From Nostoc sp. LPT (GTDB lineage Bacteria > Cyanobacteriota > Cyanobacteriia > Cyanobacteriales > Nostocaceae): a stretch of 41,087 nt of DNA. Positions 32,030 to 40,297 of the stretch are shown here, one piece after another. Position 1 is the stretch's first letter, and each line of letters begins with the position of its first letter. A program made the position numbers and the translations under genes. The notes under the pieces are model-generated. The model saw nothing but the letters and a program-made list of their open reading frames with translations, had not been told where the DNA came from and ran no database searches. The stretch spans positions 1 to 41,087 of the forward strand of contig NZ_JABXKF010000036.1 in the NCBI RefSeq assembly GCF_017115165.1, in the 5' to 3' direction.

Positions 32030-32575
32030 ATGGCATTAGCGCACGCAATATTAGCGGCTCTGGTTGAGGCATCCTGTAGTGGGTATGATTTAGCAAAGCG
32101 ATTCGATGGCTCTGTAGGCTTTTTCTGGTCAGCAAGTCACCAGCAGATTTATCGGGAGTTATCAAAGCTAGAAGATCAAGGATGGATTAGTTCGGAGTCG
32201 ATTCTTCAAGCAGGACGGCCAGATAAAAGGCTCTACAGCGTTACAGACTTGGGAGAACAGCACCTCAAAGAGTGGATTGCTCAACCTTGTGAACCTACAC
32301 CGATTAAAGATGATTTACTTGTAAAAATTTTTGCTGGTCATATTGTTCCTAAGCAAATTATCTTGGCAGAGCTAGAACATCATCAAAAAGCCCATCAAAA
32401 AAAATTGTCTACGTACCATAACTTAGAACAGCGTTACTTTCAAAATCCCCAAGAACTCTCAGAACCAGGCAAATTTCAGTATTTAACTCTCCTAAATGGC
32501 ATTAGTTATGAAACACATTGGCTAGCCTGGTGTTACCAAGTAATGGAGTTACTGAACCAAAGAATCGAAAATTAG
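32030..32575 (+). CDS. PadR family transcriptional regulator
   Basis: This is a winged-helix regulator of the PadR/Vir class. The N-terminal domain reads MALAHAILAALVEASCSGYD, then LAKRFDGSVGFFW and the recognition part SHQQIYRELSKLEDQGWISS, followed by the wing (GRPDKRLYSVTDLGEQHLKE). The C-terminal half (about residues 95-180) is the helical dimerisation domain. A TTG at 32000 gives a ten-residue extension, but ATG 32030 fits the domain start and lies clear of the palindrome. It is divergent from the DUF4188 gene and probably represses both. Inducer unknown. PadR relatives respond to phenolic acids and drugs. Confidence 0.92.
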   Translation: MALAHAILAALVEASCSGYDLAKRFDGSVGFFWSASHQQIYRELSKLEDQGWISSESILQAGRPDKRLYSVTDLGEQHLKEWIAQPCEPTPIKDDLLVKIFAGHIVPKQIILAELEHHQKAHQKKLSTYHNLEQRYFQNPQELSEPGKFQYLTLLNGISYETHWLAWCYQVMELLNQRIEN

Positions 32576-32659
32576 TCGCAATGTCTAACTTAAGTTTTCC
32601 TCGCATCTACACGCTGTTTGGTAAAATATCTGGGTCGTTTAGTCTGATTATCTCCATCT

Positions 32660-33163
32660 TTGAGCCAATCAACAGACCTTATTAACCTCGATACATTAGC
32701 CCAAGAACTGGCGACAATCCAGCAAACGGGTTCTAAAAGAATTGCCTTGTTGGGTTCTCGTCACGTCCCGATTACGCATCAGAATCTTATTGAAATGATG
32801 ACTTATGCCCTAGTTTTATCGGGTAATCGAATCATCACTTCTGGTGCTACAGGTACAAATTCAGCTGCTATCAAGGGAGCAACCCGAGCTGATGCAAATT
32901 TGTTGACGGTGATTCTACCCCAAAGCCTGGAACGCCAGCCTTTAGAATCGCGCCAGCAACTAGAACAAGTAATGCATCTAGTCGAAAATCCCAGTAATGA
33001 TAATCTGTCTCTGGCGGAAGCTAGTTATTTGTGCAACAAGGAGATTGTCTCCCGTTGTCAGCAACTAATCTGCTTTGCTTTTCACGACAGTGGCACCCTG
33101 CTGCAAACCTGTCAAGATGCAGAAGAACAAAGAAAAGTGGTGACGCTTTTTTACTTTGATTAG
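32660..33163 (+). CDS. DprA-related Rossmann-fold protein (DNA recombination-mediator type)
   Basis: This 167-residue protein has the Rossmann-like pattern of the DprA/Smf family: KRIALLGSRHVPITHQNLIE, NRIITSGATGTNSAAIKGAT and LLTVILPQSL. The G-S-R loop and SGxxxG loop bind single-stranded DNA in DprA. It is shorter than DprA and lacks the N-terminal SAM and C-terminal DML1-like domains. I therefore keep the name as DprA-related. A role in natural transformation is unproven. The TTG start at 32660 is the only reasonable start, since no ATG precedes the GSR strand. Lysogeny- or LOG-type nucleotide hydrolases are a remoter alternative. Confidence 0.65.
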   Translation: MSQSTDLINLDTLAQELATIQQTGSKRIALLGSRHVPITHQNLIEMMTYALVLSGNRIITSGATGTNSAAIKGATRADANLLTVILPQSLERQPLESRQQLEQVMHLVENPSNDNLSLAEASYLCNKEIVSRCQQLICFAFHDSGTLLQTCQDAEEQRKVVTLFYFD

Positions 33164-33245
33164 TCATTTGTCATTTGTCCTTTGTCATTTGTATTTGACT
33201 AATGACTGATGACTGATGACTGATGACTAAATAACCAATGACTAA
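33164..33245. repeat. Tandem TCATTTG and GACTGAT heptamers
   Basis: TCATTTGTCATTTGTCCTTT is followed by GACTGATGACTGATGACTG, so the spacer before the MAPEG gene consists of short tandem heptamers. Confidence 0.75.
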
Positions 33246-33251
33246 TAAGTA

Positions 33252-33650
33252 ATGATAATTTTTTTGTACTCGATCGCTGCTGCTGCGGTTCTAATTTATG
33301 TGCCATTTTTGATAGTAGCTTATGCCCGTGCGCGTATTGGATATGAAATGTTTTCTACTCCTCGCGCTCTGTTTGATAAATTGCCGCCTTATGCCCAACG
33401 GGCTACTTGGGCACATCAGAACACCTTTGAAGCGTTTATGGTGTTTGCCGCAGCCGCATTGATGGCTTATGTAACTGGTGTAAATTCAACTAAGGCACAA
33501 GTAGCTGCGATCGCCTTTGTGGTGGCCCGTTTCCTATACTCGATTTTTTATATTTTGAATATACCCCTTTTGCGATCGCTGATGTTTGCCATTGGCATCC
33601 TTGGCTGTGCCACTCTCTTTTTCTTGAGCATCATCCAAGCTACTAGTTAA
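33252..33650 (+). CDS. MAPEG family membrane protein
   Basis: This 132-residue protein has four predicted membrane helices (about 2-24, 55-75, 80-100 and 108-128). The MAPEG signature is WAHQNTFEAFMVFAAAALMA near residues 56-75, where the conserved N and E-A-F lie. Family members are glutathione transferases and related enzymes of membranes, or small proteins without known activity in bacteria. Here no substrate is implied. The ATG lies seven bases after a heptamer repeat and has no good ribosome-binding site. Confidence 0.85.
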   Translation: MIIFLYSIAAAAVLIYVPFLIVAYARARIGYEMFSTPRALFDKLPPYAQRATWAHQNTFEAFMVFAAAALMAYVTGVNSTKAQVAAIAFVVARFLYSIFYILNIPLLRSLMFAIGILGCATLFFLSIIQATS

Positions 33651-33766
33651 TTGGGGACTGGGGAGTGGGTAGTGGGGAGATGAGGGAGACAAGGAAAATA
33701 ACAATGCTCAATGCCCAATGCCCCATGCCCAATCTAAAATCCAAAATCTAAAATCCAAAATGTTTT
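33651..33766. repeat. Spacer of heptamer-type repeats (GGGGAGT, CAATGCC)
   Basis: GGGGACTGGGGAGTGGGTAG on the left and CAATGCCCAATGCCCCATGC on the right, then AAAATCCAAAATC triplicates. This is repetitive spacer of the same type as at 18004-18115. Confidence 0.7.
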
Positions 33767-34258
33767 ATGGCTTCTACTTTTTCCTTTGACATTGTGAGCG
33801 ACTTTGACCGACAAGAGTTGGTTAACGCTGTCGATCAAGTTATACGAGACATCAAAGGTCGTTATGACCTCAAAGACACTGAAACTACTGTCGAGTTAGT
33901 TGAAGAAAGTATTAACATTAGTACTGACAGCGAGTTTACTTTAGATTCTGTACACACCATTCTGCGAGAAAAAGCCGCCAAGCGTAACCTCTCCCAAAAA
34001 ATCTTTGATTTTGGCAAGGTTGAATCAGCCAGTGGTAATCGCGTGCGTCAAGAAATCAAACTCAAAAAAGGCATCAGTCAGGAAATCGCCAAACAAATTT
34101 CCAAATTGATTCGGGACGAATTTAAAAAGGTACAAGCTTCAATTCAAGGGGATGCTGTGCGGGTTTCTGCCAAATCTAAAGATGACTTGCAAGTTGTCAT
34201 GCAGCGGCTAAAACAAGAAGACTACCCAGTTGCTTTGCAATTTACAAATTATCGTTAA
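33767..34258 (+). CDS. YajQ family (DUF520) nucleotide-binding protein
   Basis: This 163-residue cytosolic protein has the full YajQ pattern: [36 protein letters not shown], and the C-terminal [20 protein letters not shown]. Some homologues bind cyclic di-GMP and interact with transcription factors, while others bind nucleic acid or nucleotides. No partner gene is adjacent. Length is normal. No clear ribosome-binding site precedes the ATG. Confidence 0.93.
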   Translation: MASTFSFDIVSDFDRQELVNAVDQVIRDIKGRYDLKDTETTVELVEESINISTDSEFTLDSVHTILREKAAKRNLSQKIFDFGKVESASGNRVRQEIKLKKGISQEIAKQISKLIRDEFKKVQASIQGDAVRVSAKSKDDLQVVMQRLKQEDYPVALQFTNYR

Positions 34259-34261
34259 AAG

Positions 34262-34311
34262 ATTCGTAATTCGTAGTTAAAAATTCAATTACGAATTACG
34301 AATTACGAATT
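34262..34311. repeat. Inverted TTCGTAA/TTACGAA repeats
   Basis: GATTCGTAATTCGTAG is answered by TTACGAATTACGAATTACGA. The hairpin lies between the convergent yajQ-type and GST genes, so it may terminate both. Confidence 0.7.
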
Positions 34312-34314
34312 ATT

Positions 34315-34872
34315 TTAAGTCCGTCTGCCAATACTTCTTTGAAATGCCGGACGCTCAGATAACTGCTTCATATAGTTCAACACCGCTGGATAGGGGCTGA
34401 GGTCTAGCTTCAGTATCATGGGAATATAATTCAAAATAGACCCCACTGCCACATCAGCAATAGTGAACTCATTACCATGTAAAAAAGATTGCCTACTGAA
34501 AATTTCATTTAACGGAGTCAATAAGCGGGGCATTTCCCGTTCTCGATTTTCCTCTCCAAAAATCCCTGGGCCAAGGGTAGCATTAGCAAACAACACCCAT
34601 TGAGAAAATACAGCACGTTCTTGGAGTGAAAGTGGAATTTTACTGTACTTATCGGCAAGATACAGCAAAATTGCTCCAGATTCCCAAAGCTGAAAATTCC
34701 CATCAACAATTCCTGGGACTTTACCAAATGGGTTAATTGCCAAATATTCAGGCTTGAGATGTTCACCCGCCTGCATATCAAGCTTGACGAATTCGTAGGG
34801 AATTTCTAATTCCTCCAAATACCAGTGGACAATTGACGCTCGGCTACGAGCGCCGCCGTAAAGTTTTAGCAT
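34315..34872 (-). CDS. Glutathione S-transferase family protein
   Basis: This 185-residue protein has the GST layout: a thioredoxin-fold N-terminal domain (LYGGARSRASIVHWYLEELE) with cis-proline P53 in FGKVPGIV and E64-S65 in LWESGAIL for glutathione binding, then an all-helical C-terminal domain with FTIADVAVGSIL. It is a little shorter than most GSTs. Substrate unknown. It lies six bases after the upstream gene at 34879-35343 on the same strand, so the two form an operon, and it is convergent with the YajQ gene. Confidence 0.9.
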   Translation of the reverse strand: MLKLYGGARSRASIVHWYLEELEIPYEFVKLDMQAGEHLKPEYLAINPFGKVPGIVDGNFQLWESGAILLYLADKYSKIPLSLQERAVFSQWVLFANATLGPGIFGEENREREMPRLLTPLNEIFSRQSFLHGNEFTIADVAVGSILNYIPMILKLDLSPYPAVLNYMKQLSERPAFQRSIGRRT

Positions 34873-34878
34873 AATTAC

Positions 34879-35343
34879 CTAAAGAACTTTGTGAGTGTGA
34901 GAATGCTGTTTAACGTTGTCTTCTTTGGTTACAACTCTAGCGGCGTTTAACACTCGCTTGCGCTCAATGGAATATTTAAATTCAGTGTAGTTTGTACCCA
35001 AGGGAATTAAAGATTTTGCAGATTCACGACGCTTGTAGGTACGAGCTGCTGCAAATGCCCGTGGCACAAATTCCTCTCCAAACTGAGCTGACTCTGGGAA
35101 GCCATCTGGCAGCAGTTGTGAATCACCATCCAACACAGATCCTAAAGTTGTGGCATGAGCCAACTTATAAGAGGTAGGAATGCCCTTTAAAAGCGCTTCC
35201 AAAGCCGCAGAGGGAATCGGCTCGATAACTTCGATTTGATAAACTTCTCCATCTTCTTTGACGAAGCAGGTTGCCAAGCCAATAACAATGTAATCATCGG
35301 TTGCTAAATCAGGGGCATTGGGATAGGAAATTGCAGTTGTCAT
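34879..35343 (-). CDS. Conserved-looking protein of unknown function, first gene of the GST operon
   Basis: From ATG 35343 the protein has 154 residues: MTTAISYPNAPDLATDDYIV, then IGLATCFVKEDGEVYQIEVI and EPIPSAALEALLKGIPTSYK. I recall similar proteins in cyanobacteria but no function. No membrane helix or signal peptide was seen. The C-terminus is basic and histidine-rich (VKQHSHTHKVL). The start is preferred to the ATG five codons upstream (35358), because the first five residues are atypical. It is followed by the GST gene after six bases. Confidence 0.65.
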   Translation of the reverse strand: MTTAISYPNAPDLATDDYIVIGLATCFVKEDGEVYQIEVIEPIPSAALEALLKGIPTSYKLAHATTLGSVLDGDSQLLPDGFPESAQFGEEFVPRAFAAARTYKRRESAKSLIPLGTNYTEFKYSIERKRVLNAARVVTKEDNVKQHSHTHKVL

Positions 35344-35845
35344 CGGGAAATTTCTCAAAACTTAAAAATTGAATCTAGGGAATGGGGAATGAGCATTGGG
35401 CACTTGTACTGAGCGACTTGCCCTGGGCGTAGTCGTACCCCTTCGGGGAAGCAAGCTACGTGTAGCGTCCCGTAGGGAAGGGAGCCGAAGTATTGGGCAT
35501 TGGGCATCAATTATTCTCCCCTTGATTCCCCTGCTTCCTCATCCCCTCTCTAATAACGGCTTGTTGGCATTCTACCAATTTGTCGCTCTCACTACTTGAC
35601 TAGTCTTTGAGATTGACATCTGCTATTTCTGGAATTCACCTTCGGGATCGAGTATCCATGATTAGGTTTGAGGAGCAATTGTTTATTTAAGGCATAGATT
35701 TCTACTGGTGTGAGTAGTTTAAATTCAGTCTTGAGATGGCTTTCCAGTAACCAGAAATACTTTAAAAGTAGACCCAATGGTAAAACCACCAGAGGGAAAA
35801 AACTAGAATTTTATTTCACAAAGCATGGATTTAATGTAGGAAAAG
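35344..35845. other. Intergenic region with short repeats
   Basis: It contains GCAAGCTACGTGTAGCGTCC and CGTAGGGAAGGGAGCC-type dispersed repeats at 35420-35490, and GGGCATTGGGCAT heptamers. A 65-codon minus-strand frame at 35592-35789 (GTG start) has no domain and I do not call it a gene. Confidence 0.5.
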
Positions 35846-36565
35846 ATGAATATTCACTCATTTTTAGCTGACGATGACCAGCAAAGTAAACAATACAAGT
35901 ATGTTCTAGATACTACAAATAAAGTTCTAGATCGAAGGAAAAGGGATCGCAGCAAATCTAATTTTGGGGATAACGACTTACGCTCTTTTGCTTTAAAGTT
36001 GGCTCAACAAGGAGATTATACTGAAGCGATCGCACTTTTAAGCCAACTAATCTGCCGCAATCCTCACAATGCTGTTAATTACAACAACCGGGGGCTAATT
36101 TATTTTCAAAGTGGCGAAAGGCAAAAAGCGCTTTATGACTATAACACCGCCCTCAAACTTAATCCCTATTTGGCTAGTGCTTATAACAATCGAGCAAATT
36201 ACTACGCAGCTTGTGGAGAATTAGCAGCAGCACTTGCCGACTACGATCAAGCGATTGATTTGAATCCTCGCCACGTCAGAGCGTGGATTAACAGAGGCAT
36301 TACCTGGCGTGATTTGGGGCAATATGAGGAGGCAATTGAGAATTTTGAGGTAGCACTGCTTTTCGGTCAACTAGAAGGTCAGATCTGGGCTGAACGCGGC
36401 AGAACTTACCATCTTTGGGGTGACTGGAATTGTGCGATCGCTGATTATCGTCGCGCCCTTACTAAACTACCCTCTGTTGACAACAATAAGGATATTACTA
36501 GTTGTCGCTTGCGTTTACAACTCGTAAACTGGCTAAACGAGCTGCTATCTGAATCAGCGTCCTAG
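35846..36565 (+). CDS. Tetratricopeptide repeat protein
   Basis: This 239-residue cytosolic protein has four to five TPR units between about residues 45 and 215: GDYTEAIALLSQLICRNPHN, YNNRGLIYFQSGERQKALYD, YNNRANYYAACGELAAALAD, WINRGITWRDLGQYEEAIEN and WAERGRTYHLWGDWNCAIAD. The A-N-N-R-G and P-x-x-x-x-A-Y-N-N patterns are classical. It is a protein-protein interaction scaffold with no enzyme domain. The N-terminal 45 residues are polar and basic. Nothing in the context points to a partner. Confidence 0.92.
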   Translation: MNIHSFLADDDQQSKQYKYVLDTTNKVLDRRKRDRSKSNFGDNDLRSFALKLAQQGDYTEAIALLSQLICRNPHNAVNYNNRGLIYFQSGERQKALYDYNTALKLNPYLASAYNNRANYYAACGELAAALADYDQAIDLNPRHVRAWINRGITWRDLGQYEEAIENFEVALLFGQLEGQIWAERGRTYHLWGDWNCAIADYRRALTKLPSVDNNKDITSCRLRLQLVNWLNELLSESAS

Positions 36566-36820
36566 TTGGTAGATTAGTCCTTTTTGCAAATTCAAGATTC
36601 AAAAAGTAAATTCTTCATTTTGAATTTTTAATTGGAGCGTTCGCGCAGCGTCTCGTAGAGAAGCGACGCTGTATCGCTAATGACTAATAGATGAGAACTA
36701 CATAGCTATTTAACAATTAGCTATTAACCATTACTTATTAGCAATAATATAAATTAACATCCGGTTTCTAGGTAGCCTAAATCAGAATAAACCTAAATAA
36801 TCCCAAATTCGCCATTTATT

Positions 36821-37231
36821 TTAGGGTGATGAGTCTGTTTGTTCATCTTGTCGGCGATCTTGATTCATCAACACAATCTGACGCTGGCTGGGATCGAATC
36901 GGTATCCTTGTCGTTGCCTAATAATTTTAGCTTCTTGCGGATCGAAGTTACGGCTAAATTCTGCCCGCAAACCATTGACATGTCCTTCCATCAGCTTGAC
37001 TTCAGTACTCATTTCTCGTAACTTTTCCTGCTGTAACCAATGATAAGGCAAGAGTTGTGTTAAGGCAGATGCTGCAACGGCTGTAATCACAAGATTAACT
37101 GCTATTTTGGCTGTGCTTTCCAGTGCCATCACCTGGTAAGAACGTTGACGAAGATGCCGCTTTGGTCGAGGAGTGACTCGGCGTTTTTGTATAGGTTGTG
37201 ACGGTGGTCTCGACGGTTGAATCGCGTTCAT
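36821..37231 (-). CDS. Small single-span membrane protein with a coiled coil (FtsL/FtsB-like layout)
   Basis: This 136-residue protein has a basic, proline-rich cytosolic N-terminus (KRRVTPRPKRHLRQRS), one membrane helix (about 41-61, IAVNLVITAVAASALTQLLP) and then a periplasmic helix (LQQEKLREMSTEVKLMEGHV). It ends with NFDPQEAKIIRQRQGYRFDP. This layout is like that of the septal proteins FtsL and FtsB, and cyanobacteria have a conserved protein of this type, but the family is not certain. No neighbours in a division cluster. The start ATG is well placed. Confidence 0.6.
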   Translation of the reverse strand: MNAIQPSRPPSQPIQKRRVTPRPKRHLRQRSYQVMALESTAKIAVNLVITAVAASALTQLLPYHWLQQEKLREMSTEVKLMEGHVNGLRAEFSRNFDPQEAKIIRQRQGYRFDPSQRQIVLMNQDRRQDEQTDSSP

Positions 37232-37583
37232 GATGCTAAAAGATAACCTCGCTTAGTGAAGGGAAGCACTATCAAAAGTGCTGAGTTATGAGTTTTGTTA
37301 GTGGTAGCGGGGGGTTAGCCCGTGCTGAGTTGGAAATTTCACTCAGCACTCAGCACTCGATACTCGGAACTGAATTAGCACTCAGCACTCCTGAATGCTT
37401 GATTTAGCTGTCATATTACTTCATTTTTTTGAAATAGCTACAAGTGTTGCACCAGTTAAAAAATAACCTGGCTTACGTAAGTGCAAGGTTTCTAGGTACT
37501 TATGGCATGAAACCACAAGCTTCTAAAAATTGCACCCCGTATTGCCAGGATTATTTGCTTTTTAACTGTGTCACATCGGAGCG
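37232..37583. other. Intergenic region with GTGCTGAGT/ACTCAGCAC repeats
   Basis: GTGCTGAGTTGGAAATTTCA and CTCAGCACTCAGCACTCG form tandem and inverted heptamer-like repeats between 37280 and 37400. The following 180 bases contain no gene. It lies downstream of psaM. Confidence 0.5.
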
Positions 37584-37715
37584 TTATTTGTAAAGTTCTG
37601 TGGCTAATCGCCAAGCTAGAACTCCTGGGATCAAGGCTACAACTAGAGCGATGTAGACTTGAGTATCTGAGATGGAAGACACCTGAGCAATGTACAGAGT
37701 ATCTAAGATAGGCAT
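37584..37715 (-). CDS. psaM: Photosystem I reaction-centre subunit XII
   Basis: Reading from ATG at 37715, this 43-residue protein ends SDTQVYIALVVALIPGVLAW, then RLATELYK, the canonical PsaM sequence. PsaM is a one-helix subunit of photosystem I near the trimer interface, in the thylakoid membrane. The start has an AGGAGG nine bases upstream (CCTCCT at 37725-37730), clear evidence that it is translated. The usual PsaM has about 30-31 residues. Here the N-terminus is longer, MPILDTLYIAQVSS, which resembles a partial repeat of SISDTQVYIALV. A GTG at codon 12 would give the usual length but has no ribosome-binding site. Confidence 0.93.
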   Translation of the reverse strand: MPILDTLYIAQVSSISDTQVYIALVVALIPGVLAWRLATELYK

Positions 37716-37846
37716 GGCTAAAAACCTCCTAACCTGAATAGATTTTGAACAGTTCGTTTACTACTTTTCCTTGTTTTGCCAAGATTGTGGAATATCTTGT
37801 TACAAGATGCAACAAAAGCAGTTATTAGTCAGTAGTCCTTATCAAG

Positions 37847-38036
37847 AAAGGCAGAGGGCAGGAGGCAGGAGGCAGAAGGGAAAACTGAAAACCTGCCCTC
37901 TGCTACGACGCCTTGGGAGTAAGGGTTTAAGACCCCGTAACAAAATTGAAAATTTGGTGGCTTGTTTTCAGGAGGGGTTTGAATCCTATAAGTGAAAAGA
38001 ACCTTCTGCCCTCTGCCCTCTGCCTTCTGCCTTCTT
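37847..38036. repeat. Composite repeat with inverted GGCAGAG/CTCTGCC heptamers and a hairpin core
   Basis: Left GGCAGAGGGCAGGAGGCAGG and right CCTTCTGCCCTCTGCCCTCT are inverted heptamer arrays. The core contains GTTTAAGACCCCG and GAAAATTTGGTGGC then GGGGTTTGAATCC, like the cores of the elements at 2106 and 6484. The frame from 37771 to 37995 is made of this repeat and is not a gene. Confidence 0.7.
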
Positions 38037-38070
38037 CAATTATTCTCCATTAAAAAAATTTATAAAAATT

Positions 38071-39327
38071 ATGAATTTATATCTGGGTATCGACTTCGGC
38101 ACATCTGGCGGACGCGGTGTGGTGATTGACGAGGAAGCCTCTTGTATTCAGGCAGAGGTGCGATATCCCTTCCACGGCTCATCAGATGCCGTAACGCCAA
38201 AAATTTGGCAGGAGGTTTTGTTTGCGTTGGTAGAACAAATACCCGACCAATTGCGGCGAGAAATTAAAGCGATCGCAATTAATGGTACTTCTTCCACCGT
38301 CTTGCTGGTCGATGCTGCTGGCAATCCAACAGATGCACCATTGCTATATAACGATGCGCGGGGATCGTTAGTGCTAGAGCATTTGAGGAGTATCGCACCC
38401 CCCAATCATACCGTGTTAAGTGCCACCTCCAGCTTGGCCAAACTTTTGTGGATGAGGCAATTACCATCTTTTAGCAAAGCTAGATATTTCCTGCATCAAG
38501 CAGATTGGCTGGCGTTTCTCCTACATGGACAGTTGGGTATTAGCGATTACCATAATGCTTTAAAGCTGGGTTATGACGTAGAAGAGTTGAAATACCCAGA
38601 ATGGCTAGAAAATTTGCAAATACCGATTCAGCTACCCAAAGTTTTAACTCCTGGGACTCCCATTGCCGAATTGCGTCCTGAAATTGCGGACAAGTTCGGT
38701 TTTTGCCGTGATTGTCTGGTGTGTGCTGGTACAACTGATAGTATTGCCGCTTTTATTGCCAGTGGGGCAAAATTACCTGGTGAAGCCGTGACTTCCCTTG
38801 GTTCAACGTTGGTACTAAAGTTGTTAAGTCGTACCCGTGTAGAAGATGCCAGATATGGGATTTACAGCCATCGCCTGGGGGATTTGTGGCTGACTGGTGG
38901 TGCTTCTAATACTGGAGGTGCAGTACTAAAGCAATTTTTCACAAACGCTGAGTTAGAAAGCCTTAGCCAGGAGATTGATGCATCAAAAGCCAGTGAGTTA
39001 GATTATTACCCGTTGTTGAAGGTAGGCGATCGCTTTCCGATTAACGATCCCAATCTACCGCCACGTTTGGAACCACGCCCAGATAATCCAGTGGAATTTT
39101 TGCATGGGTTATTAGAAAGCATTGCCCGCATAGAAGCGCGAGGGTATGAATTATTACAGCAGATGGGCGCAGACAAATTGAGCAGGGTTTATACTGCTGG
39201 CGGTGGTGCGGCTAATGATACTTGGACTGCAATTAGGGCGCGTTATTTGCAGGTTCCTGTTGTAGCATCAGTGTATACAGAAGCTGCTTACGGGACAGCG
39301 CTGTTAGCGATGGGTGAACAAAAGTAA
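38071..39327 (+). CDS. FGGY-family carbohydrate kinase, probably D-ribulokinase-like
   Basis: This 418-residue kinase has the sugar-kinase phosphate-1 loop LGIDFGTSGGRGVVID (5-20), a hexokinase-type IAINGTSSTVLLVD, GTTDSIAAF in the second domain and a glycine-rich adenosine motif (VYTAGGGAANDTW). It phosphorylates a sugar with ATP in the cytosol. Length and lack of a long insert fit the cyanobacterial group described as D-ribulokinases, while xylulokinase is the main alternative. It is monocistronic and preceded by a composite repeat element that runs to 35 bases before the ATG. Confidence 0.85.
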   Translation: MNLYLGIDFGTSGGRGVVIDEEASCIQAEVRYPFHGSSDAVTPKIWQEVLFALVEQIPDQLRREIKAIAINGTSSTVLLVDAAGNPTDAPLLYNDARGSLVLEHLRSIAPPNHTVLSATSSLAKLLWMRQLPSFSKARYFLHQADWLAFLLHGQLGISDYHNALKLGYDVEELKYPEWLENLQIPIQLPKVLTPGTPIAELRPEIADKFGFCRDCLVCAGTTDSIAAFIASGAKLPGEAVTSLGSTLVLKLLSRTRVEDARYGIYSHRLGDLWLTGGASNTGGAVLKQFFTNAELESLSQEIDASKASELDYYPLLKVGDRFPINDPNLPPRLEPRPDNPVEFLHGLLESIARIEARGYELLQQMGADKLSRVYTAGGGAANDTWTAIRARYLQVPVVASVYTEAAYGTALLAMGEQK

Positions 39328-39369
39328 TTTTGTAACTATCTTTTCGTAGGTATTTCGTAAATCAGTATC

Positions 39370-39523
39370 TATCCCAGTGACAATCGACATATCTCGGCCG
39401 ATACTGGGATGATAAGATACCGGACTATAGATTCCAGGTTGATCATCTGGGCAGCTATTCGGGGATGGGTGCTTCGCCACAGCGCGAATGTCATCTGTCC
39501 CCTTTATTAATTATCGGTGTGAG
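39370..39523. repeat. Direct repeat block, copy 1 (154 bp)
   Basis: ATCCCAGTGACAATCGACAT to CCTTTATTAATTATCGGTGT. It matches 39793-39945 except for about five positions and a short indel. It contains a 7-bp palindrome TCCCAGT/ACTGGGA. The block is followed by purine-rich GTGGGATAAGTAGGATAAGT and AGCAGTTAACAA, also seen after copy 2 at 40067-40078. Confidence 0.85.
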
Positions 39524-39606
39524 TTTTCACTAGTGTAGAAAAACTTATTGTAAAAAAGTGGGAAAAGTGGGATAAGTAGGATAAGTAGGATATTGTCAGA
39601 AAGCAG

Positions 39607-39903
39607 TTAACAAGCGTCAAACAGCTGTAGAATCGAATTTGTGGCACATTTATCTAAAGTTTTACCCAGTTCTAGAAAAGCCGGATGCCATTGAGTCAAT
39701 CCATCAACAGTCAATTGGTCATAAGTGCCATAGTTACTGAAATCGTAGAAAAAACTGCGTCGCATTTGAGCAGCTTTCGGATTGCCAAATAATATCCCAG
39801 TGACAATCGACATATATCGGCCGATACTGGGATGATTAGATACCGGACTATAGATTCCAGGTTGATCATCTGGGCAGCTATTCGGGGATGGGTGCTTCGC
39901 CAC
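39607..39903 (-). pseudogene. Unidentified coding remnant, C-terminal part
   Basis: The frame reads from GTG 39903 and is open from further upstream (about 39970). Its C-terminal part, GNPKAAQMRRSFFYDFSNYG, then QLTVDGLTQWHPAFLELGK and ILQLFDAC, has codon use and composition like a real protein. Its N-terminal part is encoded by the duplicated block (copy 2). Copy 1 encodes the same start but then diverges after SIVTG. I do not recognise the family. Either it is a small gene with a duplicated 5' end, or a 3' fragment of a lost gene. Confidence 0.35.
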
Positions 39904-39945
39904 AGCGCGAATGTCATCTATCCCCTTTATTATTATCGGTGTGAG
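39793..39945. repeat. Direct repeat block, copy 2
   Basis: Second copy of the block at 39370-39523, same orientation, 423 bases away. After it the sequence diverges (GTCGCTCGCGGTAACGGG and GTGTGTGTATG) before the shared AAAGTGG and AGCAGTTAACAA tail. Confidence 0.85.
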
Positions 39946-40134
39946 AAAAAGATAGCCTTAGTCGCTCGCGGTAACGGGTGGATGGTACTGAGTAGCGCTC
40001 CGCTTGGGGCTTTAGCTAAAGATGTGTATGTGTGTGTATGTAAAAAAAGTGGAAGTAAGAAAGAAAAAAGAAAAAGCAGTTAACAAATAAAACGTTTTTG
40101 TGTAAATTAAAAGTGGGGAAAGACGCTTGTGATG

Positions 40135-40208
40135 TTATTTTATTTAACAATACCTTCGCCAAAATTATCGGGTATAAGCTATTATTTTATTTAACAATAC
40201 CTTCGCCA
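40135..40208. repeat. 27-bp direct repeat, 47-base period
   Basis: TTATTTTATTTAACAATACC followed by TTCGCCA occurs at 40135-40161 and 40182-40208. The bases after each copy (GGGTATAAGC and GGGGTATAGC) are also similar, so the unit is a diverging tandem duplication. Confidence 0.8.
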
Positions 40209-40297
40209 TGACGGGGTATAGCTTAAATATCCCGAAACCCGCATGCAGGCGTTACTATGGCCATACAATACAGAAAACAAACTACTGGATTGTGTAT

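Noticed and set aside
33164..33245. CRISPR-like tandem repeats
   Set aside because: Heptamers repeat without unique spacers, so this is a short tandem repeat. The 21-bp array at 40898-41086 is likewise contiguous, with no spacers.
35592..35789. 65-codon minus-strand frame with GTG start
   Set aside because: No ribosome-binding site and no recognisable pattern. The alternation of leucines could be coding, but this is not enough.
37771..37995. 74-codon frame before the FGGY kinase
   Set aside because: It is composed of the composite repeat at 37847-38036.
39832..40083. 83-codon plus-strand frame over direct repeat copy 2
   Set aside because: It ends in a GTGTGTGTATG and lysine-rich low-complexity tail and overlaps the repeat block, with no start signal.
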